Below are positions 44,417-62,900 of a DNA stretch of 64,000 bases, in pieces. The position numbers and the translations under genes were made by a program. The notes under the pieces are model-generated. The model was not told the origin of the DNA, searched no databases, and saw only the letters and a program-made list of their open reading frames with translations. This stretch comes from Rhynchospora pubera (Eukaryota > Streptophyta > Magnoliopsida > Poales > Cyperaceae). The stretch is taken from NCBI GenBank assembly GCA_028095005.1, contig CM051459.1, positions 202,345,902-202,409,901 on the forward strand, read 5' to 3'. How positions within the stretch are numbered: position 1 is the stretch's first letter; every line of letters begins with the position of its first letter.

Positions 44417-44695
44417 TTACTTACTCATCACGAAGTAAGCATTAAAAAGGACCGATATGAAGGCAAATACAATAAGAACCTGAATTTGAAATTTTATCTC
44501 TTTCAGTATCTTAAGGACTTCAGAAGGATGACACCATCCATTAAAGTAATTGCAATCCATATTGCTGCATTTGAAATATTCACGCTTCGGGTTTGCCGTA
44601 GAATTTGATACCTTTACTACTGTGCAAGTACCGCATTTCAAACAAGAAGGATTTGTTCGTTGATTCCAGGGGCTTTGATTACTTTGGGTACTCAT
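44417..44695 (-). CDS. GRF-type zinc finger small membrane protein of the MULE
   Basis: 92 residues. Residues 18-55 have the GRF zinc-finger pattern: C18-x2-C21-G, NP-x-R, C43, C48 and F-x-x-W54. A hydrophobic helix spans about 70-88. The ATG lies one base after a splice acceptor (44697-44698), and a matching GT donor is at 45410-45411, so a leader exon near the right TIR is likely. GRF fingers bind single-stranded nucleic acid in other proteins; a role in transposition is inference. Small GRF proteins with a C-terminal helix are common in plant genomes and may often come from transposons. Confidence 0.65.
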   Translation of the reverse strand: MSTQSNQSPWNQRTNPSCLKCGTCTVVKVSNSTANPKREYFKCSNMDCNYFNGWCHPSEVLKILKEIKFQIQVLIVFAFISVLFNAYFVMSK

Positions 44696-45869
44696 TCTGC
44701 ATCCATGAGAAACAAATCATCAAGTTAGAAATTAATTGTATGAGATGATTAAACTAATAATCATTGCACAAAGTTACTAACTAATACCACTCCAAACAAA
44801 GGTACAACAAATTAGGTAAGTATCCCTATTTCAGTAGTTCAGTTCCCAATTTCAGTACTTTAGTACATGCAATAGTTCCGTAGTTCAACACATGCACTAA
44901 TTTCTCCTATTTCTGAGGGTTGTAGTGTATGAATTAGTGGATGGTGAGTTCTGGTAGTAGTTCAGCTATGTTACAGGGAGAACATAATAATGAGATGTAT
45001 GCGAGCTTAGTGACTGACTTATTTAAAAAAAAAAATGCAGTAGTTTCTCCCATCTAAAACATTTTGTTCCTCAATTAATTACCTAAAACCTTTTGTTACC
45101 CAATTAATTACGTACTTCGTTACATGCACCATATAGCAATGGCGCAAAACATGAATCAAACAATGGCGCAAATTAACCAAAATAACAAAATCGGAAACAA
45201 AAGGTAATTGGCGCAAATTAAACCAAAATAACAAAATCGGAAATTAACAAATAACAAATACTGCAAATCTAATTGCCACAAATTAAACTGTAAATTAAAA
45301 GGGAACAAATTAAACTGTAAATTAAAAGGGCACAAATTAGGGAAGGTATTTACAAAAAGAGCAAAATCAGGAAACAAAGTAAACAAAATCAAACAATGGC
45401 GAAAAAATTACCTTGAAATATCCTGAACTTCGATCCAGCTTCGATCCAACCTCGATTTAACCCCGATCCAACTTTTAGGGTTGAGCGAGAGGTAGGGCGA
45501 GAGCACGATTCAAGGAGAGAGATTGAACACGATTGAATTTCTATGCAACTACGTGGGTGATTTGAGGAGAGAGAGGTTACATTTGAGGGTTTTTTTTTCT
45601 AGGGTTTCGGAGGAGGACCTCCCTGTTGCACGAACAGATTCAATTTTTATGCAAAATAGAGCATGGAAATTAAAATATAAAAGGTTTTAACGGAGAAGTG
45701 AAAAGACTAGACAGAAAAAATTAACAGAGTCTCTCCTCCAGCGCCTATATCTGAGCCTTACATCTCAATCTCTTGCACGAATATTAAAGGAATCGGATGG
45801 CTGAAAGATCTATGGCACAAATGTGCTGTGCCATAGATGGCACTTTAGCCTATCTCTCTATATATATAT

Positions 45870-48738
45870 GTATGGATGCTTTAAAAAGTATAGAGCATCT
45901 ATACTTCTGTGTTTTGAACTGTTAGATCGAGTTTAGTTTCGTGCCGAGATATAATTAATCTGAGCTGTTTAACTTTTAAGTCACTAAGGTATTTGGATTC
46001 TCTGTTAATTTTATTTTTCTGTCTAGCGCGAGAAATTAAAAAATTCAGTTTAAAGAACTACGTCTGCATAATCCGTGCAAACCCTAGGTTTGATAGCAAA
46101 AATGAAATAAATTTAACTGAAAAAATGAGATCAATAGTCCGTTATTTCATAATACGTCATCTCTACATAATTCAGTTTAATTAACAGATTATGAATAGGT
46201 CTGCATTATTCGGTCTAGTTTAAAGAATTTTTCAATTTGATCTCATTTTTTTGTTAAATGAGATCAATTTCGGTCATATATATGGTAAAACCTACATACT
46301 CTTAAGCTTTAAGTAACTTTGTTACCTTATATGTATAATTATATTATTTTAAAGTATTATACAAGTACCATCTATATTTACAGAAATTATTTTTTTGTTA
46401 CAGAATATACTTTAAATTCATTATTATTTATATAAGTTCATTACATTAATGTTTGATATTAATATTATTCTTACATTAGAATCATATATTTAACTTAACT
46501 ATAGCGAATTCCTAAAATCTTACTTGTTGCACGGGATGTGTTCCATACAGCTGGAGTATATATGTTATCAATTTTAATTTTCAAACACCAATCTGAACAG
46601 TTCAACTTTTTCTTTGTAATGAAATTTTATTGGAAGCTAAATTTTACATATATTCAAAATTTATTATTTCTCTATTTTTAAAAATTTGTAAAACACTAGT
46701 ATTTTTTAAAAATAAATGCACACTTTGGCTTCCAACAAGATTTTTAATATATATATTACAGGTTACAGCCAGCGATTCTAATATGTCTTTGATGGACAAA
46801 TTAAGTTTTATACAAGGTTTTAAAATGCAATTTATGCGGTTTGACGGTTGGGTGGTGATTTAGCATTTATCGGTGATAAAATGGTAAAAAAACCATTTAT
46901 GCGGTGATAAAACGGTAGTACGGTATAAACCAAAACTAAGATAAAACGGCGATAAAATGAAAAAAATGGAGTTTTCTAAAAGCTTGGTTTTATAACAAGA
47001 GTCAATAAGGGAATGATATTATAGCTTGTGTGAAGCATCTGATGAGAGGTGATAGCTAATTGAGTGAGGGTTGATGTCTAACAAGATAAAATTATGCACA
47101 AAAGGACACTGTAAAAAGAGATGATCAACACTATCTGCATTATTGCAGAAATGACATTTGTTAGGTCCTATTCAACCTCTCTTTGCTAAGTTATCCTGTG
47201 TCAGAATTTTATTATGCAAAACCATCCAAAAAACAATTTAATTTTGAGTGGAACTTTCAGTGGTGAAACCGAATGACTAATAGGAAGCTTAACTCCACCA
47301 AAGGTAAGAAAGTCATAAACAGATTTAACAGTATAAACATCCCTACTATCCCAAAGCCATAAGGCTGAATCAGGGGAATCAGTTAGGTGTATATTATGTA
47401 AAATATCCTGAATAGCTTGTTTCTATGTTCTCAACTCTCTTGAAAACCCCCCTTGTGAAGGAGAGTTTCATTTCATTCTTCCCCCAAACATCAAATAATG
47501 TAGCAGAAGGCTTTCTAGTTTTCCTAAAAGCCAAAGAAAACTCCTGAGCCTATTTAACACCATGCCAAGAATCATTCCAAAAGCTAATAAACTTTCGATC
47601 TACTATATTATCTAGACCTATTCTAATAGTGAGAAAAAACTCAATAAGGCATAAATGTCTTTCCAAAAAAGGGAAGCTGAACTTGGACATTTTTCTTTGT
47701 ACTTAAGAAGGCAAACCTATAACCAAAGATTGTGCTGTTCTTTGTAAAAGAACTTCCTAGCCCACTCAATTAGCTATCACCCCTCTTTTTATCTTGTTAG
47801 ACATCAACCCTCACTCAATTAGCTATCACCCCTCATCAGATGCTTCACACAAGCTATAATTTCATTCCCTTATTGACTCTTGTTATCGAACTTAATTTGT
47901 CCATCAAAGACATATTAGAATCTCTCACTGTAACCTATAATATATATATTAAAAATCTTGTTGGAAGCCAAAGTGTGCATTTATTAAAAAAAATACTAGT
48001 GTTTTACGAATTTTTAAAAATAGAGAAATAATAAATTTTGAAAATATGTAAAATTTAGCTTCCAATAAAATTTCATTACAAAGAAAAAGTTGAACTGTTC
48101 AGATTGGTGTCTGAAGATTAAAATTGATAACATATATACGCCAGCTGTATGGAACACATCCCGTGCAACAAGTAATATTTTAGGAATTCGCTATAGATAA
48201 GTTAAATATATGATTCTAATGTAAGAATAATATTAATATCAAACATTAAGGTAATGAACTTATATAAATAATAATGAATTTAAAGTATATTTTGTAACAA
48301 AAAAAATAATGTTTTGTAAATATAGATGGTACTTGTATAATACTTTAAAATTATATAATTATACATATAAGGTAACAAAATTACTTAAAGCTTAAGAGTA
48401 TGTAGGTTTTACCATATATATGACCGAAATTGATCTCATTTAACAAAAAAATGAGATCAAATTGAAAAATTCTTTAAACTGGGCCTAATAATGTAGACCT
48501 ATTCATAATCTGTTAATTAAACTGAATTGTGTTGAGAGAACGTATTATGAAATAACGGACTATTGATCTCATTTCTCGCTCTAGACAGAAAAATGAAATT
48601 AGCAGAGAATTCAAATACTTTAGTGACTTAAAAGTTAAACAGTTCAGATTAATTATATCTCAACACGAAACTAAACTCGATCTAATAGTTCTAAACACAG
48701 AAGTATAGATGCTCTATACTTTTTTAAAGCATCCATAC
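45870..48738. mobile_element. Long-hairpin element, 2869 bp, in a TA tract
   Basis: Ends GTATGGATGCTTTAAAAAG / CTTTTTTAAAGCATCCATAC. Inverted arms of roughly 950 bp (45870 to about 47080, with a later insertion near 46805-46990, and about 47760-48738) enclose a centre of about 680 bp that is an antisense LINE fragment. No transposase. A partial copy lies at 34043-34550. It sits between TA-rich tracts, like its neighbours. Confidence 0.75.
47090..47755 (-). pseudogene. LINE fragment (zf-RVT part) captured in the hairpin
   Basis: On the minus strand near 47090-47160 the frame reads C-H-F-C-N-N-A-D-S-V-D-H-L-F, then CPFVHN, the zinc-binding domain following plant LINE reverse transcriptases. 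The remainder is degraded LINE coding sequence with stops. Confidence 0.6.
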
Positions 48739-48754
48739 ATATATTTATATATCT

Positions 48755-49318
48755 ATATATCTTACAATCATTTTTTACAAAGTTCTCGTTTAATTTTTTT
48801 ATTTATTGCTGAAATCATTTTTTTTCTATAATCTCAAGCATACATTTTGCGTGTGATAATGTCTGTGCTCCTGAAATTTGTAAGAGATATTTTATAAATT
48901 TCAACTAAAATGGGTCTCAAGGAAGGAGTTGCACGTGAAGGGAGGGAGAGAAGGGAGATCTTTTGCATGACCAATCATGAATGCTTTATTTAATTCTTGT
49001 TATAAGTATCTCTTGATTTATTTGAATGAAATCATCGATCCGTAAAAAAGAAGTCTAAACTTTTTTACTAAAGAGAATATTTTATAAAGAGCTACATATT
49101 TGGTAATTGAATTTATTTTTTTATGTAACTTTTGGGTGTTACAATGAGACACCGGAGAATATCAACTAATCAGAAAATAACTTAAACATAATTGATCTAA
49201 GTTGATTGTTCTTGAATATTATTGGTAATTATTTATTTCATTTTCCAAAATAAAATATGATAACAATGCAATCACAACCGTTTCATGCATGTATATGCAT
49301 ATGCATTTATCGATTTCA
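48755..49318. repeat. Right arm of the large inverted repeat
   Basis: Reverse complement of 36703-37270. The inner edge is again TA-rich (catacatatatttatatatc). The two arms and central TA tract would form one hairpin element of about 1.2 kb if the four inserted elements were removed (inference). Confidence 0.85.
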
Positions 49319-56178
<6,860 letters not shown>

Positions 56179-56382
56179 TTTTGGAAACGCTTGGAAGTTG
56201 TCAACTCATCTTGTGAGGGTTTTGTTACTTTGTTCCATGTAATGGTGCTCTCAGTTCCTTGACAACAAGTTAACTTCGCAAATAAGTCCATAAATTAGAA
56301 TACTCGTACCAGCAAGCAAAACTGTGTTACCTACAAATGAAGAGAGTTAACGGACACGTCAGAAAAAAATATATATATATAG
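56179..56382. other. 3' flank of RIO2
   Basis: Presumed 3' UTR and downstream DNA, leading into a (TA)n tract at about 56369-56381. Confidence 0.5.
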
Positions 56383-56780
56383 AGAAAACCTATGGTGCAT
56401 ACTAATGTACGGAAGCTTCGGTGCATACTGATCCGAACTCTTGGATCTACTTCAAAATGACCGATCCAAACCGTCCAATATGATCTTCCTATTATAATCT
56501 CCTTACCGACCAAATTTTATATTTTTTCGAAATTTTTAAGTATTTTTTTCAAATTTTAGAAAATAGCTAATCTAATTTTTTCTGAACCGTTCAAAAATAG
56601 CAGTTTTTAAAAATCCGAAAAAATACTTAAAAATATCGAAAAAATGTAAAATTTGGTCGGCAAGGATATTTCAATAGAGAGATCATATTGGACGGTTTGG
56701 ATCGGTCATTTTGAAACAGATCCAAGAGTTCGGATCAGTATGCACCGAAGCTTCCGTACATTAGTATGCACCATAAGTTT

Positions 56781-56783
<3 letters not shown>
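56383..56783. mobile_element. MITE, 401 bp, in a TA tract
   Basis: Ends AGAAAACCTATGGTGCATAC / ...CACCATAAGTTTTCT, paired over about 70 bp including 'acggaagcttcggtgc'. Left flank (TA)n, right flank (TC)n then (TA)n. The hairpin interior carries 'ccgatccaaaccgtccaa' and its mirror. Confidence 0.75.

Positions 56784-56821
<38 letters not shown>
56784..56821. repeat. (TC)n(TA)n microsatellite
   Basis: CT dinucleotides turning into TA dinucleotides between two MITEs. Confidence 0.9.
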
Positions 56822-56822
<1 letters not shown>

Positions 56823-57216
56823 GAGGGGTGATAAAATACACTCTGGTGTACGGATCGTCCTCGTACACCAGAGTCGTTTTTGAAATCCAAAAATCAAACG
56901 GTCGATCCGAACCGTTCAACTTGTTCTCCATATTGAAAAACTCTCGGAGACCAAATTTTATATTTTTTTGAATTTTTTTGCTATATATTATGATATTTTC
57001 AAATTGGAGGGTCTGAAATACTCCAATTGTAGTGTTTTTTGAAAATATCATAATATATAGCAAAAAAATTCAAAAAATGGTAAAATTTGGTCTCCGAGAG
57101 TTTTTCAATATGGAGAATAACTTGAACGGTTCGGATCGACTGTTTGATTTTTGGATTTCATAAACGACTCTGGTGTACGAGAGACGATCCATACACCAGA
57201 GTGTATTTTATCAATC

Positions 57217-57220
<4 letters not shown>
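56822..57220. mobile_element. MITE, 399 bp, in a TA tract
   Basis: Ends AGAGGGGTGATAAAATACAC / GTGTATTTTATCAATCCACT. Terminal words (atacactctgg, gatcgtcctcgtacac) recall the ends of the deleted MULE at 37281-39905 (tacactctgg, gagtcctcatacac). The hairpin interior has 'aaacggtcgatccgaaccgt'. Confidence 0.75.

Positions 57221-57221
<1 letters not shown>

Positions 57222-57279
<58 letters not shown>
57222..57279. repeat. (TA)n microsatellite
   Basis: Nearly 30 uninterrupted TA units between two transposon ends. Confidence 0.95.
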
Positions 57280-57280
<1 letters not shown>

Positions 57281-57281
<1 letters not shown>

Positions 57282-57380
57282 TTGGCTAAAGTATACTCCA
57301 GCATATAGATAGCCCGTATGCTGGAGTCGTTTCTCACAATCTAAAATGCATACAATCGATCCGAAGCTTTCAATATATAT
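57281..57380. mobile_element. Truncated MITE end in a TA tract
   Basis: Starts ATTGGCTAAAGTATACTCC directly after (TA)n, with an inner palindrome around ctccagcata...tatgctggag. Only one end is present; the sequence breaks off near a short TATATATATA stretch. The GGCTAAAGT word matches the end of the FAR1 MULE at 40342. Confidence 0.6.
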
Positions 57381-58954
57381 ATTGCAAATCACATCCAGCA
57401 CTTCTCATAATTTTACTATTGTAAAGAACTCTGACACATATAATACGCAATTGATGAAAATAAATGTTGTAGCATAGAAGTAATTTGGTTACCTTCAGAT
57501 GTGAAACATCAGTTGTTACATCTACTGTACTCTTACTTCCATCCCTGTAATTACTGAATGCAAGATTAATTATTATACTTATTTCAAAGTATAAATAGCA
57601 ATCAGGAGAATTGAGAGAACATGCATTAAATAGTACAAGGCATTGAAAATTCTGTTCTTGTTTAATACTGTAAGTCTGTAACCAAATATTTTTAACAATT
57701 ATTATTTTCTAAGTCAAATTTAGATACTTAAGTCAAAATTGACAACTCACAAGTAAAAATTACCGTTTCTGCCCCTACAACCCTACATCTTACTCTTATT
57801 ATCTTATAAACTACACAAATTAGCAACCTGGCTTACTCTTAACATAAATGAAAGAAAAGTGAGAAATATTTTTTGGGTACTTCTGTAGAAATCAAGAACA
57901 AGGTAAAGTTGAATAATATGAACCATGCATTAAGGATTAATAGGTACAAGAGTACTTCACTATTTCTACATGGAAAAAAAAACAACCAAAAAAAAAATTG
58001 ATTGTAATTTTCAAGTTTGTAGGGCTGCACATCCTTCTTCTTGACACTTGTTTTCACTTTATGCACCAACCATTCATTCACTTTTATAGGCACACAAGTG
58101 CCATGAAAGAAAGTGAAATACAACAATATTATTCAAGGATACTTCACTCTTCATCTACTTGTGTTGCATACCACATTTTATCATACATATCTCACCCATG
58201 GTACTTCGTATTTCAGAATTCAGATACAATTCAAGTAATTAACTATCACATTCAGTAAAGGTGTTTTTATACTCACCTTGTGCAGTAAAAGGAAGTCTAC
58301 TTATTTATAACTTCAGAAACTGAATTGAGGCATATTGTTTCCCATAAAGACTTAACTTTTAGAGGCAAGGTTACATTCAGACAAGATGCATTTACAGACA
58401 AAGAATAATTAATTAAGGAACTCCATGTATCTTTCGAGTCACATACATTGAAGAAGCAATAATTGTTATTAATTTGACATGAAATTAGACAATAAAATCG
58501 TACTTTTTACCATAATTCCCCTGAAAACCTTGCTAACAGATTATATACAAACTATAATTAAAAGAAAGTATCTCATAATTACCATCTATTTACCAGTAAA
58601 GAAGTACTTGGCTAATTCCCAAAAATCCAAAACGCAACAGTCTAGAGAGAGAAAAAAGCAGAAGAGTCTAGAGAGAGAGAGAGAGAGAGAAAACTTGGAG
58701 GTCGAGAGAAGTCGACTGTCGATGGAAAGGAGCTGAGGAGGTGGTTACGAGTTGCGTGCGGAGAGGAGGTGGTTGCGTGCGCCGTGCGGAGAGGAGGTGG
58801 TTCAGGCACGAGAGGCGGAGAGGCTAGTCGACTCGAGTCAAGACGTTCGATCCTAAGGTTCGAATAGGGTTCGAAGGGCCTCCATCAGACTGGGATCGGG
58901 TATGAGGTATCGATTATAATGGACCGAACCGGATATTTGGAAAAAAATCATTAA
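57381..58954. other. Intergenic, no gene seen
   Basis: AT-rich. A (GA)n tract lies at about 58671-58690 and a GC-richer patch at 58700-58860 ('gcgtgcggagaggaggtgg' twice). Confidence 0.4.
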
Positions 58955-59329
58955 TCGGCTGTACCGTCCAGCCAACATAATTTTTTAATATTTAAAAATT
59001 TCAAAATTCAAATATTAAATCCAAACCGTTGATTTTGTTTAATTTTACGGACAATGCATTTTCATATAAGTTTTATAAAATTTTGAGTTGATTTCATATT
59101 AGATCGAGTGGTCAACAAATTAACAAATATAATTAACTCTCACTAATTAATTCTAATACGTTCATAATTTAGTCACTTAATAAAGTATCAAATCGACACC
59201 AAATTTTATAAAACTTATATGAAAATACATTGCCTGTAAAATTGAACAAGATCAACGGTTTAGATTCAACATTTGGATTTTAAATTTTTTAAATATTAAA
59301 AAAGTTATGTTGGCTGGACGGTATAGCCG
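58955..59329. mobile_element. MITE, about 375 bp
   Basis: Inverted ends CGGCTGTACCGTCCAGCC / GGCTGGACGGTATAGCCG, continuing into paired arms (aacataattttttaatattt and mirror; acaatgcattttcatataag and mirror) around a centre of about 80 bp. No target duplication could be fixed. Confidence 0.65.
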
Positions 59330-59992
59330 TATATTTCTGGCTGTAGAGGATGCGAGTCAGATCTTTACCACCGTTTATTTCATTTGATCAGCACAATTCT
59401 ATTAAAGGCCCCATATTGCCCCTTCATAGTATAATTGTCTACAATGGGAGTTAAATCAGGGGACTGCCTTCCAATTCCAATCTTCTATTGTTTCCCTCAC
59501 TATTCGTAGTGCTCAATAGCAATAATTCAAAATTTCACCACACACACACAGGAAAAAAAAAAAAAAAAAGACAATTGTTGACAAAGGCGCCAAGTGCAGC
59601 CAAGCCAATGGTCAGTGAAAAAAGAGCAAACTGTTGCAAGTATCCATGCTACTTATCAGAACATAGTAATAGTATTCCCAATTTCATAAAAATTATTAAC
59701 ATTTCAAAATCCAGAGCAAGAATTTTTAAACAAATAAAAACCTAAATGCCTGAACAGCTCGAAAAATAGCACATTGTACTGATAATCAGAGGATTGAACT
59801 ACAAACACTAATGCTCTCCAATTATTCCTCAACCCTCTTCAAGGGGAGACTACATCACTCTGTAAATTACAAATATACATTAAATTGGAAACAAATAGCC
59901 ACACAAAAAAATTGTCATTCACTCCATCTTTGCCAGAGGAAGAACATCTGGGAAAATGAATGTTATTTTCACTTCATTACTCTTAAAGAAAA
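59330..59992. other. Intergenic and 3' UTR of the phosphate carrier
   Basis: 59676-59992 is shared with the pseudogene at 26968 and is probably 3' UTR. No other gene. An A run lies near 59552-59570. Confidence 0.5.
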
Positions 59993-62900
59993 TTAAGCAC
60001 TAGCTATGGGCTGCGTTTGCTGGGCTGGGGCAGCAGCAGGAGCAACACCCCCAGTTGTTGGCCTGCCAATTACAACAGAGAATGGATTGATTATAATTTG
60101 TGTTAGAGCATTGTAAATTAAACTGTATATTTTGCTAATATGAAGTAAACGAGATTTTTGATAGATTACTTACAGGCCAACGAAGACTTTAAAAGCATCA
60201 TAGATTCCCCATTGTGCGCCGGTAAGTGTACCAATCATCACAATACGTAACGGAAGTCCTCTTGTGAATAGGCCCCAGAGACCGAGCTTGTTCACAGCCT
60301 ATTAAAGAGCAAAAATGTTGAATGAGTTACAATCAATGCACAGTAGCCACAACACACCAGTGATGCACCAGCCTGGTTGGATATGCTTCTTGATAACTGT
60401 GGATGCTCAAGTGAAAGTTTACAAACTAGGACAGCAGCAATAATACCAGTATTGTATCAGCAGATGTCATAATTGTCTATCTTGCCTTTGAACATAAAAA
60501 ATTTAGACAGCACCTCATATTACATATTTGGCAAGTCTTGATATATAGGAAAAAGGAAACACGATGGGTAGGTCCTAACAATAAAGAATTGAAGCCCATT
60601 CTCAATAATTCTAAAAATTTATAATCTACTTTAACAAACAAAAAGGGAAAATAAAATGACAGATGATTAGCAGGGTTTCACTTTGTATCCTCCAACAAAG
60701 GGATCTTTCACGTATATTTAATATAACTAGCAAAAGATGCCCTCGTATGTGGGCAAATTAAGAAACAAAAAAATTTTAGACATTAAAGATATGTTGCACA
60801 ATCTATCAGAGATACAGGTACGTGTTATTCAATTTGTTTCCTTATTAGACGAAAAACCAAAATATTTTATTGCTTCATCTAGCAATTGATATCCAACCAC
60901 AGATCAAATCGATTGGCACAAACAGGTGGATACACGCTAGATCTAGCGTGTAATACCTCTTGAATCCGTGCTTTTATAAAGAGTAGAGATGAGCACGGAT
61001 TACAAGTACAAAGTATCATGCCAATAGTTGAGAGGATCAGATAAATCTATGGCTACCTATTTGACCACCTATTTGAATACCAAAAGTGAGAAATGATTGG
61101 CTGGCAACCAATCCAGCAAAAGAGTAAAAATGAGGGAAAAGGACTTACATCACCAACAGTAGCACCCTTGGCGTTGTTAAGGAAGGAGACGAGGTTGTCA
61201 GCTGGGTGGGAGACAACAGCACAAAGGACACCAGCGATGTAGCCGCCGGCAAAGCTGATGCCGAGTTGGGTGGTCTTGTCACATTCACTCTTTGGCTTTG
61301 GCACCGCATGCTTGTATATCATCTCCACCACCGTCTCAAAAGACGCAAACTTCATCATTGTATCTGTCCAAATGCACATTTTGAGGAAATGTTTAGGAAG
61401 GGAAAGATGTTCTGCAAATAATTAGTTTCTTGGCTTTAAAGGTCCCCATAATGTGAGGCTCCATGGTAGAAATTGATTGCATATCAAAACAATTAAATGT
61501 TTAACAATTAATGCACGATCCTCTTATAAACTTGGGGCCGTTTGGATCCCCATGGGATTTTGGGGAATTTCATCTTCCTACCATAAATTTATTATAAACA
61601 ATCCAAACTCTTCACAAAATTACACACTTCCCAATAAATTTATTCCTAGGAATTGCAACTTCCCAAAATTCCTCAAATTCCTAAGCGATCCAAACGGCCC
61701 CCAGGTTCCAAAAGAGAGAGAGAGAAATCATAAAATTTAGATTGTAAATTACTGTAACAAAATGTTCTGGGTAAAAAACAGAAAATAGAAACAGATTGAA
61801 AAGCATTCAAAACCTGCTCCCCAACACAAAACATACTTTGACAATCGAACAAACTTGTACAGTTCAATGGTAAATTTTGAGAATATTTGCTTCCAAGCTG
61901 CCAAACAGGAACTGTTATTCCCACAAACAATCAGCAGGGACTAACTATAATCCAAATTATAATATAGAAGTAATTGCTAAATGTTTAGAAACCAATGCAA
62001 TTCAAAATCTTAAAACTTCCATCATTATTATAGTAGAAAGACAATATAATGGAAATTCTCAAGTAGTTACGTAAAAAGAAAGTAAAGAATGAAGCATAAG
62101 CTACAAAAGCAAGATTCAGATTCCCAATTTAGGTTTTGATTGAAAACTGTAGCTGTTGCATTGAAACAATACTAGTTTTCTGGCAAAAAGTAAATTTTGC
62201 ATTTCTTAGTTGAACTGATGTCTTATTCTAAGTTGATGACAAAATAGGGAATACAATTCCTCATGGAACTTATTAATGTAATCTTGCTAGTTCACCAACT
62301 GAAAGAAAGCTTACTATGCTTACATTACATGTTAACTACAGAAAGACACAGACAAGGGTATTTTATCTGCATCTAAAAAAAGAAAGGGACATAGTATCAC
62401 TTACATGGAATCTGACGCCCCCAGAGTGGAACAAGCCCTTTATACAACCTACAAACAGAAAAACACGAGTTCAAGGTAAAGCATGCAGGACAAACATTCA
62501 TACCTGTTCACTACCTGATTGAAATGACCTTAATGGGATTTTCAGCTGAAATTTACAATGGAGAATCAATTGGCCCCAAATTTGGTCATAGGAACTAAAT
62601 AAACAAAGAGAAGCCATGCAAGAGAAGGGAAACAGACAGAAATTTAGCACATAAGCATTAAAATCATACCCTCCATATCCTTCAGATTTGATGAACTTTG
62701 GGAGACCGTCAGACAAGCCCCTAGCAAAGCCAGGCTGGGTCTGAACACGCACCTTGACAGCCTCCATGGGGCAGAGTGCTATATCGGCAATGAACTCAGC
62801 AGAAGCAGAACCTGCAAGATAGATCACAGTCTTGTACTTGGCCGCATTCTCAGGTCCTGCCAAGTCAGAATAGTATTTCTTGAAGAACTCATAGAAGCCG

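Larger units (their letters stand above)
40342..45852 (+). mobile_element. FAR1-type Mutator-like transposon (MULE), 5.5 kb
   Basis: Terminal inverted repeats of about 160 bp, TAGGCTAAAGTGCCATCTAT..., with roughly six mismatches between the ends (by eye). It lies between (TA)n tracts. It carries two genes pointing at each other: a three-exon FAR1-like transposase (41217-43693, plus) and a GRF-zinc-finger/membrane ORF (44417-44695, minus). Both start immediately after a splice acceptor, so each probably has a leader exon starting near its TIR. Convergent genes driven from TIRs is the layout of maize MuDR. TIR conservation suggests fairly recent activity, though the transposase may lack part of its catalytic core. 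Confidence 0.82.

Noticed and set aside
57219..57401. Frame encoding repeated YIYIYI
   Set aside because: Translation of the (TA)n microsatellite.
61053..61379. 108-codon frame as an independent gene
   Set aside because: It is exon 4 of the phosphate carrier extended into intron sequence.
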